Assembly: GCF_900167255.1 (NCBI RefSeq)
Contig: NZ_FUYB01000009.1
Coordinates: 1-64,000, forward strand
Source of the DNA: Thiothrix eikelboomii
GTDB taxonomy: Bacteria > Pseudomonadota > Gammaproteobacteria > Thiotrichales > Thiotrichaceae
Reading direction: 5' to 3'
DNA length: 64,000 bases
The translations under genes were made by a program, and so were the position numbers. The notes beneath the pieces are model-generated. The model saw nothing but the letters and a program-made list of their open reading frames with translations. It was not told the origin of the DNA and searched no databases. Position 1 is the stretch's first letter; each line of letters starts with the position of its first letter. This document shows positions 25,808-34,899 of the stretch, in pieces.

Positions 25808-28321
25808 GTGGAGTTTGCAAAAGCTCGATTCTTCGCTAAGCTTGGTCTAACTCACCTCAATTATGTAAACTTAATGAAAACAATAGGACAGTGGGTGTTG
25901 CTGTTAGTCGTGCTGGTTACGCTAACCGTCACCTTGGTTGTGTTTTACTACTCGCAGTTTAAGCCAACAGTAAGTACCCAATTAACGCCCGAAGTTTCCC
26001 CTATTCCCGCGCCTCCAACCCAAATTAAGATGGGTCGACGCCAAGCACCTGCCCCCTTAACGGCTGAAATTCCGTTGATTCCACCCGCACAAGTGCGCCC
26101 ACTGATTGGCGTGAATGTGAATGAATTGCATTATGAAGATGCGAGCTTTCCGTTTGTGGATTTGTTTCGCCAATCGGCACCCTTCAAAGATAATGTCTTA
26201 GAAATGCCAGCTGCCGAACAAGTTGAGTACGATGCCCAAGGCTGGCCCTTGCGTTTGCATGGAGCAAAAATTGCCACTAAATTTATTGGTAAAATGCCAG
26301 CTGGGGCTTTAGTCGAAGGGGATTATGTGGTGCTGTATGATGGTACTGGTATCCTCAGTTATGGGCATGGGGTTGAGACGGTGAGCCAGTCGCCGAATCG
26401 AGATCTGATTCGCTTGCATCAAGGCGAGGATGGTGAAATCAATGCCAGCTTAGTGATTGAAAGCATGGATGAGGCTGATCCTATTAAGCATATTCGTATT
26501 TTACCACCCGGGGGTATTTGCCAAGATAATCCCTATCAGCGTGTATTTGCACAAACCGACTGTGCTTCCGGGGCTGCCTATCTCCCCTTTGAGCAATATT
26601 ATCCTAGTATTCGTTTTACACCGGAATATCTGAATTACCTGAAAGATTTCAGCACGATTCGTTTTATGGCGATGTCGGGCATTACTCGTAACCCCGAAAG
26701 CCATTGGTCGGAGCGGCCAAATCTGCAAGAAGCGACTTGGGGCGGCGGTTATGGTGCACGAGGAGCACCTTTAGAGATTCAAGTCGATTTAGCGAATCGG
26801 ATGCAAGCCGATGCTTGGTTTAATTTACCGCATGCCGCTGATGATGATTATATTCGGCAGTTTGCGACTTATGTACGTGATCACTTAGCACCCACTGCAC
26901 GGATTTATGTTGAATACACCAATGAGGTTTGGAATACCTCGTTTTCGCATAGTGAGTATACCCAGAAAAAAGGCATTGAAGCGGGCTTTAGTATTAACTC
27001 GGTAGAGGCGGGTTATCAGTATTATATTCAACGAGCCGGCGAGGTTTTTGCGATTTGGGAACAAGTGTTTGGTGGGCGCGAGCGCTTCACTCGAGTGCTT
27101 GGCTCATGGGATACGCGCCCGGATATTTCTAAAAAGTTTTTAGGGGACTATGGGGGCGCACAGATTGCCGATGCAATGGCGATTGCCCCGTATTTTGGTG
27201 GCAATACTAAAGGTTATCGAGAGTCGACCACGGTTGATCAAATTTTCGAGTTAACCACCGCTAAAGATTCATTTCGCTCTTTGCCGCAAGTCTTGGAACA
27301 TGTGCGTGAGCAGGCCGAGATTGCGCATCATTATGGTTTAAAGCTGATTGCGTATGAGGGTGGGCAAGGTTTGGTTGATTGGGTGACCCGCGAGCCGACA
27401 CAACATCCCAATCCATTATTTTTTGCAGCGAATCGTGACCCACGGATGGGTGAACTCTATACACAGATGCTAACGGGTTGGAAAGAAGCAGGCGGGGAGT
27501 TATTTATGGCTTTTTCCTCACCGCGTACTTGCCAATGGTTCGGTTGTTGGGGCTTAAAAGAACATATCCGTCAACCACCGGATAGTGCGTATAAATACCA
27601 AGCTGTGCTGAGTTTTATCGAAGCACATCGGGATTGGCTGGCGACTGATACTGGGAAGCAAGCTGTCCCAGTGCAGCAAGCTGCTGCGAGGGTAGCCGAT
27701 CTATCTGCTGAAAAAAAGCCGCATAAACCCGGTGATCCATTGATTGTTTTTCGCCCGGCTAAAGATCCAGAACGCTATTTTTTCCTCGAAAATCCGCGCA
27801 CTTTAGATACTTTAATCGCAGGTCAAGAATGGGCGAAACGCGATTTATTTGGCAAATGGGAGGGGAAATGGGATGAAAATTATCTGTACTTAGCGGTGCG
27901 TGTGTATGACGAGTCGATCAAAGCAGATTCCGACAATCCTGAAGACGATGATTCGGTCGAGTTTTATATTGATGCGGATAATAGTCGTCAAGCCAGTTAT
28001 GATGGGGTGAATGACTATCGGATGATCTTTGCTTGGGGGCGTAAGCAAGTGATACTCGATCCGAAGTCACCCCAGACGATTTCACCTGATTTAAGCTATG
28101 AATTTAAAACAACGGCGGATGGTTATGTGCTGGAAGCAAAAATCCCGTGGAGCATGCTGGGCGTGAGGATCGGTGTGAAAAGTCGGGTGGGTATCGAAGT
28201 GCAAGTCAATGATGATGATGATGGTGGCAGCCGCGAGCAGAAAATCTCATGGCTTGCCCGCGAAGATAAGGCCATGAATGATCCACGCTTATTGGGTGTG
28301 GTGTTAATCAGTGGGCGCTAA
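25808..28321 (+). CDS. Membrane-anchored glycoside-hydrolase-like protein with C-terminal CBM9-like domain
   Basis: The 837-residue protein has one N-terminal membrane helix (about 29-50) and a Pro-rich linker. A large extracytoplasmic domain follows that looks like a clan-A glycosidase: VEYTNEVWN near residue 368 resembles the acid/base motif, and IAYEGGQG near 513 the nucleophile motif. The last 200 residues (RYFFLENPR, DDDSVEFYIDADNS, LEAKIPWSMLG) form a CBM9-like sugar-binding fold. It starts 9 bases after the PlsC-like gene at a GTG with AAGGGG upstream; an ATG at 25874 just before the helix is the alternative. The substrate is unknown. The last 18 bases overlap the convergent reductase gene. 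Confidence 0.72.
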   Translation: MEFAKARFFAKLGLTHLNYVNLMKTIGQWVLLLVVLVTLTVTLVVFYYSQFKPTVSTQLTPEVSPIPAPPTQIKMGRRQAPAPLTAEIPLIPPAQVRPLIGVNVNELHYEDASFPFVDLFRQSAPFKDNVLEMPAAEQVEYDAQGWPLRLHGAKIATKFIGKMPAGALVEGDYVVLYDGTGILSYGHGVETVSQSPNRDLIRLHQGEDGEINASLVIESMDEADPIKHIRILPPGGICQDNPYQRVFAQTDCASGAAYLPFEQYYPSIRFTPEYLNYLKDFSTIRFMAMSGITRNPESHWSERPNLQEATWGGGYGARGAPLEIQVDLANRMQADAWFNLPHAADDDYIRQFATYVRDHLAPTARIYVEYTNEVWNTSFSHSEYTQKKGIEAGFSINSVEAGYQYYIQRAGEVFAIWEQVFGGRERFTRVLGSWDTRPDISKKFLGDYGGAQIADAMAIAPYFGGNTKGYRESTTVDQIFELTTAKDSFRSLPQVLEHVREQAEIAHHYGLKLIAYEGGQGLVDWVTREPTQHPNPLFFAANRDPRMGELYTQMLTGWKEAGGELFMAFSSPRTCQWFGCWGLKEHIRQPPDSAYKYQAVLSFIEAHRDWLATDTGKQAVPVQQAAARVADLSAEKKPHKPGDPLIVFRPAKDPERYFFLENPRTLDTLIAGQEWAKRDLFGKWEGKWDENYLYLAVRVYDESIKADSDNPEDDDSVEFYIDADNSRQASYDGVNDYRMIFAWGRKQVILDPKSPQTISPDLSYEFKTTADGYVLEAKIPWSMLGVRIGVKSRVGIEVQVNDDDDGGSREQKISWLAREDKAMNDPRLLGVVLISGR

Positions 28322-29347
28322 GCGATCACGCTCAGCATCCATACTCGCCATCAGGGCGGCAGTGTAGCGCTGACCTTGGATAGTGCTTTCATTAATCAAT
28401 TCATTGAGAGCAGTGACCGTGGCAGGTGGCAGTTGTAGATCAGCTGCTCCGGCATTTTCTAATAAATAATCGAGATGTTTTGTACCCGGAATCGGGATTA
28501 AAGTCGGTTCGCCCTCGGCATTTTTTTGTGCTAATAACCAAGCTAAGGCCAGCTGTGCTAGGGTGCAGCCTTGTTGTTTAGCAAGCTCTGCAAAGGGTTG
28601 CAGTAATTGGCTATTGGCCGCAAAAGCTTCAGGTTCAAAGCGGGGGCGGGCATTGGTGCAGCGTACATCGTCTTTAGTTAAATGAGTCACATCTTGGGCT
28701 TTCCCCGTGAAGAACCCCCGGCCTAGTGGTGAGAAGGGGATAAAGCTGACGCCTAATTCAGCACAGGCGGCTAATAAACTGGTTTCAGGCGTGCGTGACC
28801 ATAAGGAGTACTCGGATTGTACCGCAGTCACCGGATGCTCTGCTTGTGCACGGCGTAAGCTAGCGGTGGAGATTTCAGATAAACCAAGGCTGCGAATTTT
28901 ACCCGCATGAATCAGATCGGCTAGCCCACCGACGCTTTCTTCTACAGGAACCTTCGGGTCTAAACGATGTAGATAGTAAAGATCAATCACCTCAGTTTGT
29001 AAGCGCTTAAGACTGTCTTCGCATTGTTTTTTAAGGACTTCGGGGCGGCCATTCACCACCGGTTTGCCGGTTTCATCTTTACTTAAACCGCATTTACTGG
29101 CGAGTACAAATTCATGTCGCCGCTGCTTTAGGGTTGCTCCAATCAAGCTTTCATTATGCCCACCGCCATACATCGAGGCAGTATCGAGAAAACTATAACC
29201 TGCATCTAAGGCCGCTTGTAGCACACGGGCTGACTCTGCATCGTCCGCAGGGCCATAGCCCATAGAAAAGCTCATACAACCTAAGCCGAGAGCTGAAACT
29301 TGAAAAGGACCAAGGGTTCGAGTATGCATATCAGGAAACTGACTCAC
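28304..29347 (-). CDS. Aldo/keto reductase
   Basis: The 347-residue protein is an NADPH-dependent aldo/keto reductase with the complete catalytic tetrad: Asp in FLDTASMYGGGHNE, Tyr in the same motif, Lys in VLASKCGL and His in YYLHRLDP. The C-terminal cofactor-binding stretch IPIPGTKHLDYLLENAGA is present. A GTG at 29347 and an ATG at 29329 are both possible starts, neither with a strong ribosome site. It is a general detoxification enzyme with unpredictable carbonyl substrate. It is convergent with the glycosidase-like gene and just downstream of tRNA-Arg. Confidence 0.88.
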   Translation of the reverse strand: MSQFPDMHTRTLGPFQVSALGLGCMSFSMGYGPADDAESARVLQAALDAGYSFLDTASMYGGGHNESLIGATLKQRRHEFVLASKCGLSKDETGKPVVNGRPEVLKKQCEDSLKRLQTEVIDLYYLHRLDPKVPVEESVGGLADLIHAGKIRSLGLSEISTASLRRAQAEHPVTAVQSEYSLWSRTPETSLLAACAELGVSFIPFSPLGRGFFTGKAQDVTHLTKDDVRCTNARPRFEPEAFAANSQLLQPFAELAKQQGCTLAQLALAWLLAQKNAEGEPTLIPIPGTKHLDYLLENAGAADLQLPPATVTALNELINESTIQGQRYTAALMASMDAERDRLAPTD

Positions 29348-29381
29348 CTAGTAAATACTTGGATAGGAGGCTAAGTGAAAA

Positions 29382-29456
29382 TGGCGGCCCCAACAGGAAT
29401 CGAACCTGTAGCTATCCCTTAGGAGGGGATCGTTTTATCCATTGAACTATGAGGCC
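29382..29456 (-). tRNA. tRNA-Arg (anticodon CCT)
   Basis: A 75-base cloverleaf reads on the minus strand. The acceptor GGCCTCA pairs with TGGGGCC, followed by discriminator G and an encoded CCA. The anticodon stem ATCCC/GGGAT encloses CTCCTAA, giving anticodon CCT for codon AGG. The T arm is ACAGG-TTCGATT-CCTGT. The layout matches E. coli argW base for base in length. No integrase or att duplication is visible next to it. Confidence 0.96.
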
Positions 29457-29478
29457 GCGTTCATAAAGCCGCTCTATT

Positions 29479-31845
29479 CTAACTTAAATCCTCAGTCTTA
29501 GTAGTAGGCTTTTGCACGGTTTTCAAGGGGGCAGAGTCTGAGGCAATATGAATTGTGCGTTGAGGATAGGGCATGTCGATTTTAGCGATACGGAAGGCCT
29601 TCTCGATAGCAATATTTAACTCACTGGTCACCATCATTTGTTTTTCCACATCTTTAATCAAACAGCGCAACTCAAAGTTCAAAGAGCTTTCAGCAAAACC
29701 TCGGAAAAATACTTGGACTTTTAATTCGCCATACTCCCGCAAGACCGCAGGATTGGCTTCACCGACACTGCGTAATAAAAATAAGACTTGCTCTGGATCT
29801 GAGCCATAAGCAACTCCAACGGGGATAATCACTCGACCATATTGGTTACTGAGCATCATATTAGTGACTTGGTTGGCAATTAATTCTGAGTTAGGCACAA
29901 TAATGTCAGAGCGATCAAAGGTTTGAATCACGGTGGAGCGAATATTAATGTCTTTGACATAGCCTTCTGTGACACCAACCCGAATCCAGTCACCTTTGCG
30001 AATAGGACGCTCAAATAGCAATATCAGGCCAGAGACAAAGTTGTTAACAATATTTTGGAGGCCAAAACCAATCCCAACGGAGAGTGCACCTGCAATAATC
30101 GCCAAATTAGTAAACTCAATGCCAGCAATGGATAGACCTATTAAAATAGCGAGAATAATACCTAGATAGCCAGCAATCGTCACGGTTGTCTCTTTTGCAC
30201 CTCGCGTCATATTGGTGCGATTGAGCCAGTGATTGCTGAGGCTATTTTTAATCAAATGGGTCAGGCTAATTAAAATGGCTAACGACAACAGACCTATCAA
30301 AATCCGCATCGGCTCTAGGGTGAAACTACCAATTTGGATGCCATCCATCACTTTGGTGAGCATCACTTGCATGGATTGCTCGGACATACCCCAAAGTCGC
30401 AGTAGGGCTAAACTCATTAAGGCAAAAATAGCCATAGCATGCGCTAAGCGTAGCCAAATCAATCCCGGTACACGTTGGCCATTTTCAATGCCTAGGCGTT
30501 TGCGTAAGCGTTGTTGCCATTGAGCTAAACCTTCATCGAGGCCATCGAACATTTCGGTGGGAATTCTTAATAGCAACCAAGCGACTAAGGTAATAAATAA
30601 AGTTCCGAAGGTGCCATTAAACAGAAAAACAAAGAAATTCCGATAGCCTAACCATAAAGCCACAATGGCACTCACTAAGGCGACTGCCCCTAGGATATAG
30701 AGTCGATACTGTTGCAACCAAGGCACAGATCGCCGTAATAACCACAATAAACGAATGAGGGCTAGGCTAGCAAAAGTACCTAGTACCACCCGAATTAAGC
30801 CCACTAAGCTACTTGGTGGGTCTGTATCAAACAAGGTGGAGTGAAAGAGTAAACCCAATAAAATCGTTAGTAGAAAGATACGCGCCCAGTAATACAGCTT
30901 TTTGCTGGTTGCAGGGATGACCGGTGTGAAGTCCTTGCTTTTGGTGGCAGGTCTTAGCATCGCGCTGATGATCACGTAACTGATCATAAATAAAAACAGA
31001 GTGGAAGCCAGCTCGTTAATCGCCGTTACGCCCGGATGATTATAATGTAAGGCTAAACTCGTTAAGCCAAAGCCCAAAATCCACGGCATAAAGTTGATAA
31101 TACTGCGCCAGACCGAGGCTAAGGTCGGGCTGGTTTTGACCAGTTCGGTAATCTCTTGTTGGGAGTGGGTATGTTGTTTATAAAAGCTCCAGACTAAGCC
31201 CACTAATAAGCCTGCAAGGCCATACATTAAAGCGATGCTAAGGTTGCGATAATTAATCGGCAAAGCCACTAGGGTCGAGATAATTTGCTGGATTTCCGTC
31301 GCCCATAAACTCGGTTCTTGGAGTGTTTGCAGGATAAAGCTTACGGCAGAGGGACTTCTAGCAAACAAGCGCTCTTTGACAATCGCCTGTTTGTTTGCAC
31401 TCACTTGCTCTTGAATTTGCGTTGCCTTTAAGGCTAATAAACGGCATTGAGCGAGTTGAGTTTCTACTTCTTTCTTTTGCTGATCTAAGTCTTTGCGCTT
31501 GGTTTGGAGTTCTTTATCTTCTTGGGTGGTGGCAGTGCCTGCTGCTGTACCAATACTGTCTAAGCCTTGTTTGACTTTAGCTTGCTCAGCTTCTTGTTGG
31601 CTGATACAGGTTGCTGCAAATTGACCCGCCGCTAAGGCTTCTAAAGCAATAGGATCAAGTAGCTCAGTCGTAGAGGTTTTAATGGCGAGGCGCTTCTCCG
31701 CCGCCTCTAGCGTCTTGGTATGATCTTCAAGGTTAAGTGCTGGCTCTGTGCTAGCAGGGGTGGATTCTTCTGCACTCCACAGGCTTAAGGGCAGAGAACA
31801 CAGCACAATAAAAAGGCAGGTGGGTATGAGTTTTAGTTTATTCAT
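29479..31845 (-). CDS. Large MscS-family mechanosensitive ion channel
   Basis: The 788-residue protein opens on membrane tension to release solutes during osmotic downshift. A signal peptide ends near LWSA. A periplasmic Gln/Lys-rich coiled-coil region (about 30-160) follows, then about ten membrane helices. The MscS core lies near residues 555-765, with the pore helix GALSVGIGFGLQNIVNNFVSG and the beta-domain motif ERPIRKGDWI. It is smaller than MscK (about 1100 residues) but larger than MscS (286). It starts inside the end of an unannotated open frame described under 31846-32318. Confidence 0.9.
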   Translation of the reverse strand: MNKLKLIPTCLFIVLCSLPLSLWSAEESTPASTEPALNLEDHTKTLEAAEKRLAIKTSTTELLDPIALEALAAGQFAATCISQQEAEQAKVKQGLDSIGTAAGTATTQEDKELQTKRKDLDQQKKEVETQLAQCRLLALKATQIQEQVSANKQAIVKERLFARSPSAVSFILQTLQEPSLWATEIQQIISTLVALPINYRNLSIALMYGLAGLLVGLVWSFYKQHTHSQQEITELVKTSPTLASVWRSIINFMPWILGFGLTSLALHYNHPGVTAINELASTLFLFMISYVIISAMLRPATKSKDFTPVIPATSKKLYYWARIFLLTILLGLLFHSTLFDTDPPSSLVGLIRVVLGTFASLALIRLLWLLRRSVPWLQQYRLYILGAVALVSAIVALWLGYRNFFVFLFNGTFGTLFITLVAWLLLRIPTEMFDGLDEGLAQWQQRLRKRLGIENGQRVPGLIWLRLAHAMAIFALMSLALLRLWGMSEQSMQVMLTKVMDGIQIGSFTLEPMRILIGLLSLAILISLTHLIKNSLSNHWLNRTNMTRGAKETTVTIAGYLGIILAILIGLSIAGIEFTNLAIIAGALSVGIGFGLQNIVNNFVSGLILLFERPIRKGDWIRVGVTEGYVKDINIRSTVIQTFDRSDIIVPNSELIANQVTNMMLSNQYGRVIIPVGVAYGSDPEQVLFLLRSVGEANPAVLREYGELKVQVFFRGFAESSLNFELRCLIKDVEKQMMVTSELNIAIEKAFRIAKIDMPYPQRTIHIASDSAPLKTVQKPTTKTEDLS

Positions 31846-32318
31846 GGGTGGAATCGTTTAACGCAGGCTCAGTTTCTGGTTGAATTTTCGGTTCTAGCTC
31901 AGCGCTGATTATCATATCGGCTTGCAGCAGATCTGCAAGGTGCAAGCTTGCTTGGCCTCCTAGTACAATCGGGGCATAAGTTAGCAGGATACCGTGGGTG
32001 ATACTTATACCATTACGATTAATAAGGGTAATCTCAAGCCATTTTAGACTATCATCTATACTTATTAGGGTTTGAATGAAGCGCTCTTGTACGCGCTACG
32101 GGTTTAACTCTTCCTACCCTCTAGGGTAAGGCGGCTATTTTCTCTTTTTAAGGGTCATTAATGGCAAGCCACCTTGCAAACTTTGGCAATTTTTCACAAA
32201 GGACTGCTAAGCTTAGTATATTTACATGCGGTACACTTTGTTGTTTTAATGCTACAGTCATCTTACAAATCATAAGATCTAATTAGCATTGATTATTTTA
32301 TTATCAGGAGATTGAAGA
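31846..32318. other. 473-base stretch without a supported gene
   Basis: The stretch lies between the mscS-type gene (minus) and the outer-membrane barrel gene (plus) and should hold promoters for both. On the minus strand a frame of 85 codons (31838-32095) is open and overlaps the channel start by 8 bases, but it has no ATG, GTG or TTG start near its beginning. From about 32100 to 32318 the DNA is AT-rich, and it ends in CAGGAGA, the ribosome site of the barrel gene. No riboswitch or operator was recognised. Confidence 0.5.
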
Positions 32319-33515
32319 ATGAAAAAGACAATATTAGCTTCAACAATAGGTCTTTTCCTCGGTATGGGCGCGGCACAGGCTGAAGTGACTTTATATGATT
32401 ACAAAGAAGGGACTAGCGCTTATGAGGACGCTTATGTTGCGGGTAGTTTAGATTTCCACAAAAATCGTGGTGATGCTCAAAATGCCTATTCTTTAAATTT
32501 AGATGCCAGTTATGACCGGACCATCAGTACACCAGACCGTGATATTAGTTACGGTGCTGGTTTATTAGGCACGGTGAGTCGTGGTGGTGCTAAAGGTGAT
32601 AAAAGTAAAGATGCTTACACCTTTGATGCGGGTATCACCGTCGATAACTATTTTGTACCCGGTAGCAATGGCGGTTTTTGGTACGGTTCTGCCTATGCCC
32701 AAAAAATCGGCTCGCCTGAAGATTTCTTTGAAGATGATACCTTCACGAAAGCAACCATCGGTGTTGGTTATGGGCGTGTGACTAATGTTACTCCAATGGC
32801 AAAAGCCATGCGTGTGATTGATGAGTTAGTACGTCGCAATGTGCTGCGTGCCAAACCGAGTGTCGGTGTGTATCAAGATGTCGCACGGATTATTGCTAAG
32901 CAAGATGAGTATCAATCTCGCTACGGCTATAAAGACTATGAAATCAAATGGATTTCTGACATCGAAGCTGTGATTCAAAGAAGTGGTGTAGCCAATAATT
33001 TCGGAGCAGTAGGCACGCTGAAAGCACGTGATGTATTGATTGATGAAAATATCTCTACTCGCCGTATTGGTTGGAAAGTTCGGGCGGGCTTGAGCTATAT
33101 CGGTACTAACTTTGATGGTTTGACCAATAAGCCCGGTCTGGAGCTAGGCGGTGAATACCATGTGCCTTTGAGCAACCAAACGCAGTTCTCTGATGAGGCA
33201 GTCTTCAATGCGATCTTAAACGATGGTGACAATGGTTATAACTTTAATAATAACCTGTCTGTGACCCATGAAATTGATGATCGGATTGATTGGGAAAATG
33301 TATGGAACTTGAATTATGCGAAAAACAGTAACAATGGTGATGATGTAACCACTAACAAGTTAAGCTCGACTTTTGCTTATGAAATCGCCAACTCCTTAGA
33401 CTTCACGACCACAGCCAGTCTGACTAATGTCAGTGGTAGTAGCTCAATTGACAGCGCTTCTGCTGATGGTACTGACCGTGCTTTGACAATGGGTGTGCGT
33501 TATCGCTTACGTTAA
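32319..33515 (+). CDS. Predicted outer-membrane beta-barrel protein of unknown function
   Basis: The 398-residue protein has a signal peptide (cleavage after AQA, residue 22). Alternating polar/aromatic strands throughout suit a beta-barrel: SYGAGLLGTVSRGG, WYGSAYAQKIG and LTMGVRYRL at the C-terminus. It ends in Arg rather than the common terminal Phe/Trp. A central charged segment (about 160-225, with MRVIDELVRRNVLRAK) looks helical and may be a periplasmic or plug-like insert. I do not recognise a named family. It has its own ribosome site and a strong terminator, so it is monocistronic and may be well expressed. Confidence 0.65.
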   Translation: MKKTILASTIGLFLGMGAAQAEVTLYDYKEGTSAYEDAYVAGSLDFHKNRGDAQNAYSLNLDASYDRTISTPDRDISYGAGLLGTVSRGGAKGDKSKDAYTFDAGITVDNYFVPGSNGGFWYGSAYAQKIGSPEDFFEDDTFTKATIGVGYGRVTNVTPMAKAMRVIDELVRRNVLRAKPSVGVYQDVARIIAKQDEYQSRYGYKDYEIKWISDIEAVIQRSGVANNFGAVGTLKARDVLIDENISTRRIGWKVRAGLSYIGTNFDGLTNKPGLELGGEYHVPLSNQTQFSDEAVFNAILNDGDNGYNFNNNLSVTHEIDDRIDWENVWNLNYAKNSNNGDDVTTNKLSSTFAYEIANSLDFTTTASLTNVSGSSSIDSASADGTDRALTMGVRYRLR

Positions 33516-33539
33516 TCGCTATTTTTTGCGATAAATTTC

Positions 33540-33568
33540 AAGGAGAGTCATGGACTCTCCTTTTTTTT
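33540..33568 (+). terminator. Intrinsic terminator of the outer-membrane barrel gene
   Basis: AAGGAGAGTC pairs perfectly with GACTCTCCTT around a three-base loop, followed by a run of T residues. A second small hairpin (ATCGC/GCGAT) lies just before it at about 33515-33532. Confidence 0.92.
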
Positions 33569-33625
33569 CTCTGTAAATATGCTAACTTGAGTTTAGCCTA
33601 GTGAGGCTTCTAGGGCTTTAGTCGC

Positions 33626-34258
33626 ATGCCAATAACCTATAAATTTGCTTGCATCCATTGCGGACAATTACATGATTACCAACCCCTAGCCAAGGGTGAG
33701 ACAGCTTATTGCTCACGTTGTTTCTCGGTGCTGTATCGGCAACGTCAGCAGCTGATTGATACGTCCTTAGCTTTGATTATGACCGGCTTGATTTTGTTTG
33801 TTATCACCAATGCTTTCCCTTTGATTGGTTTGCGTGCGCAAGGTATTACTCAAGAACTCAGTATTTGGAAAGCGACCTCTGCCTTTTGGGCACAAGATTA
33901 TTATTGGTTATCAGCACTCTTGGCTTTGAATCTGATCGTTTTACCCTTATTTGAATTATTGGGATTATTCTGGGTACTCTTAACGATTCGTTTAGCATGG
34001 CAGCCGCATGGGGCTATTCAAATTTTCCGTTGGCTGAGTGAGCTGAAACCTTGGGGCATGTTGGAGGTATTTATGCTCGGTTTACTCGTGGCAGTGGTTA
34101 AATTAGGGGATATTGCCGTACTGGTCGTCGGCCCCGCTTTTTGGTCGTTTATCTTTTTAGTACTCACGATGGCCGCCACGACAGCTTATCTAGACCGCTT
34201 TACGCTTTGGCAACTGCTTAAGCCTTGCCGTGCAAACACCGCTGGCTCAGGATCTTGA
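33626..34258 (+). CDS. pqiA: PqiA-type membrane protein, first half
   Basis: The 210-residue protein carries one PqiA domain: an N-terminal CxxC...CxxC zinc-ribbon-like head (ACIHCGQ, YCSRCFS) and four membrane helices, with the motif TNAFPLIGL. PqiA/LetA proteins work with PqiB/LetB tunnels in moving lipids between the inner and outer membrane. In E. coli two such domains are fused in one protein, whereas here they are two genes. The stop codon overlaps the start of the second half as TGATG. It is the first gene of a four-gene operon. Confidence 0.9.
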   Translation: MPITYKFACIHCGQLHDYQPLAKGETAYCSRCFSVLYRQRQQLIDTSLALIMTGLILFVITNAFPLIGLRAQGITQELSIWKATSAFWAQDYYWLSALLALNLIVLPLFELLGLFWVLLTIRLAWQPHGAIQIFRWLSELKPWGMLEVFMLGLLVAVVKLGDIAVLVVGPAFWSFIFLVLTMAATTAYLDRFTLWQLLKPCRANTAGSGS

Positions 34259-34878
34259 TGAATAGTGCAGCCAAACTCGTTCATTGTAATATTTGTGCTT
34301 GTGTCGCGGAGCAGCCCGCAGTGCTGAATAAATATGAGGTGTTGCACTGCCCACGTTGTGGCCATCATCTCTCCCTACGGCGGCCTAATTTACAAATGAC
34401 TTGGGCTTTATTGCTAGCGGCGGCTGTTTTGTATCTGCCCGCTAATTTAATGCCAGTGATGAGCGTCTATTTATTAGGTAAAGGGCAACCAGACACGATT
34501 GTAGGGGGCGTGATCCATTTACTACAAGCCGGACAGTGGCCGTTAGCACTGTTGATTTTTGTCGCTAGTCTGGTCGTGCCGTTGTTGAAATTAATTACCC
34601 TCTCTTATTTACTCATCTCTATTCAGCGTGGGGACTCACAGCGTCCGCATGAGCGGATGCGCTTGTTTTACTTGACCGAGTACATTGGGCGCTGGTCGAT
34701 GGTGGATGTATTTGTAGTCGCGATCCTCTCAGGGCTGGTACAATTTGGCAATTTAGCGCATATCGAAGCCAATGCAGGTACCTTCTGCTTTGCAGCGGTC
34801 GTCGTGTTAACCATGTTAGCAGCGGCAAGCTTGGATGAGCGTTTAATTTGGGCAGCCGTTGATAAAAATAACGCATGA
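34258..34878 (+). CDS. pqiA: PqiA-type membrane protein, second half
   Basis: The 206-residue protein is a second PqiA domain, with the cysteine head HCNICA...HCPRCGHH and four membrane helices including PANLMPVMSVYLLGKG. The ATG at 34258 shares its A with the stop of the first half, so the two are very likely translated together and form one functional PqiA. The PqiB-like gene follows within about 20 bases. Earlier in-frame starts would lie inside the first gene. Confidence 0.9.
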   Translation: MNSAAKLVHCNICACVAEQPAVLNKYEVLHCPRCGHHLSLRRPNLQMTWALLLAAAVLYLPANLMPVMSVYLLGKGQPDTIVGGVIHLLQAGQWPLALLIFVASLVVPLLKLITLSYLLISIQRGDSQRPHERMRLFYLTEYIGRWSMVDVFVVAILSGLVQFGNLAHIEANAGTFCFAAVVVLTMLAAASLDERLIWAAVDKNNA

Positions 34879-34899
34879 TTATTGAGGATACGCAGTATT

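Noticed and set aside
28304-28321. Frameshift between glycosidase-like gene and reductase gene
   Set aside because: The 18-base overlap is between convergent genes on opposite strands, and both C-termini look complete.
29382-29456. tRNA-Arg as an integration site for a genomic island
   Set aside because: No integrase gene or repeated 3' tRNA fragment is visible on either side. The neighbours are ordinary chromosomal genes.
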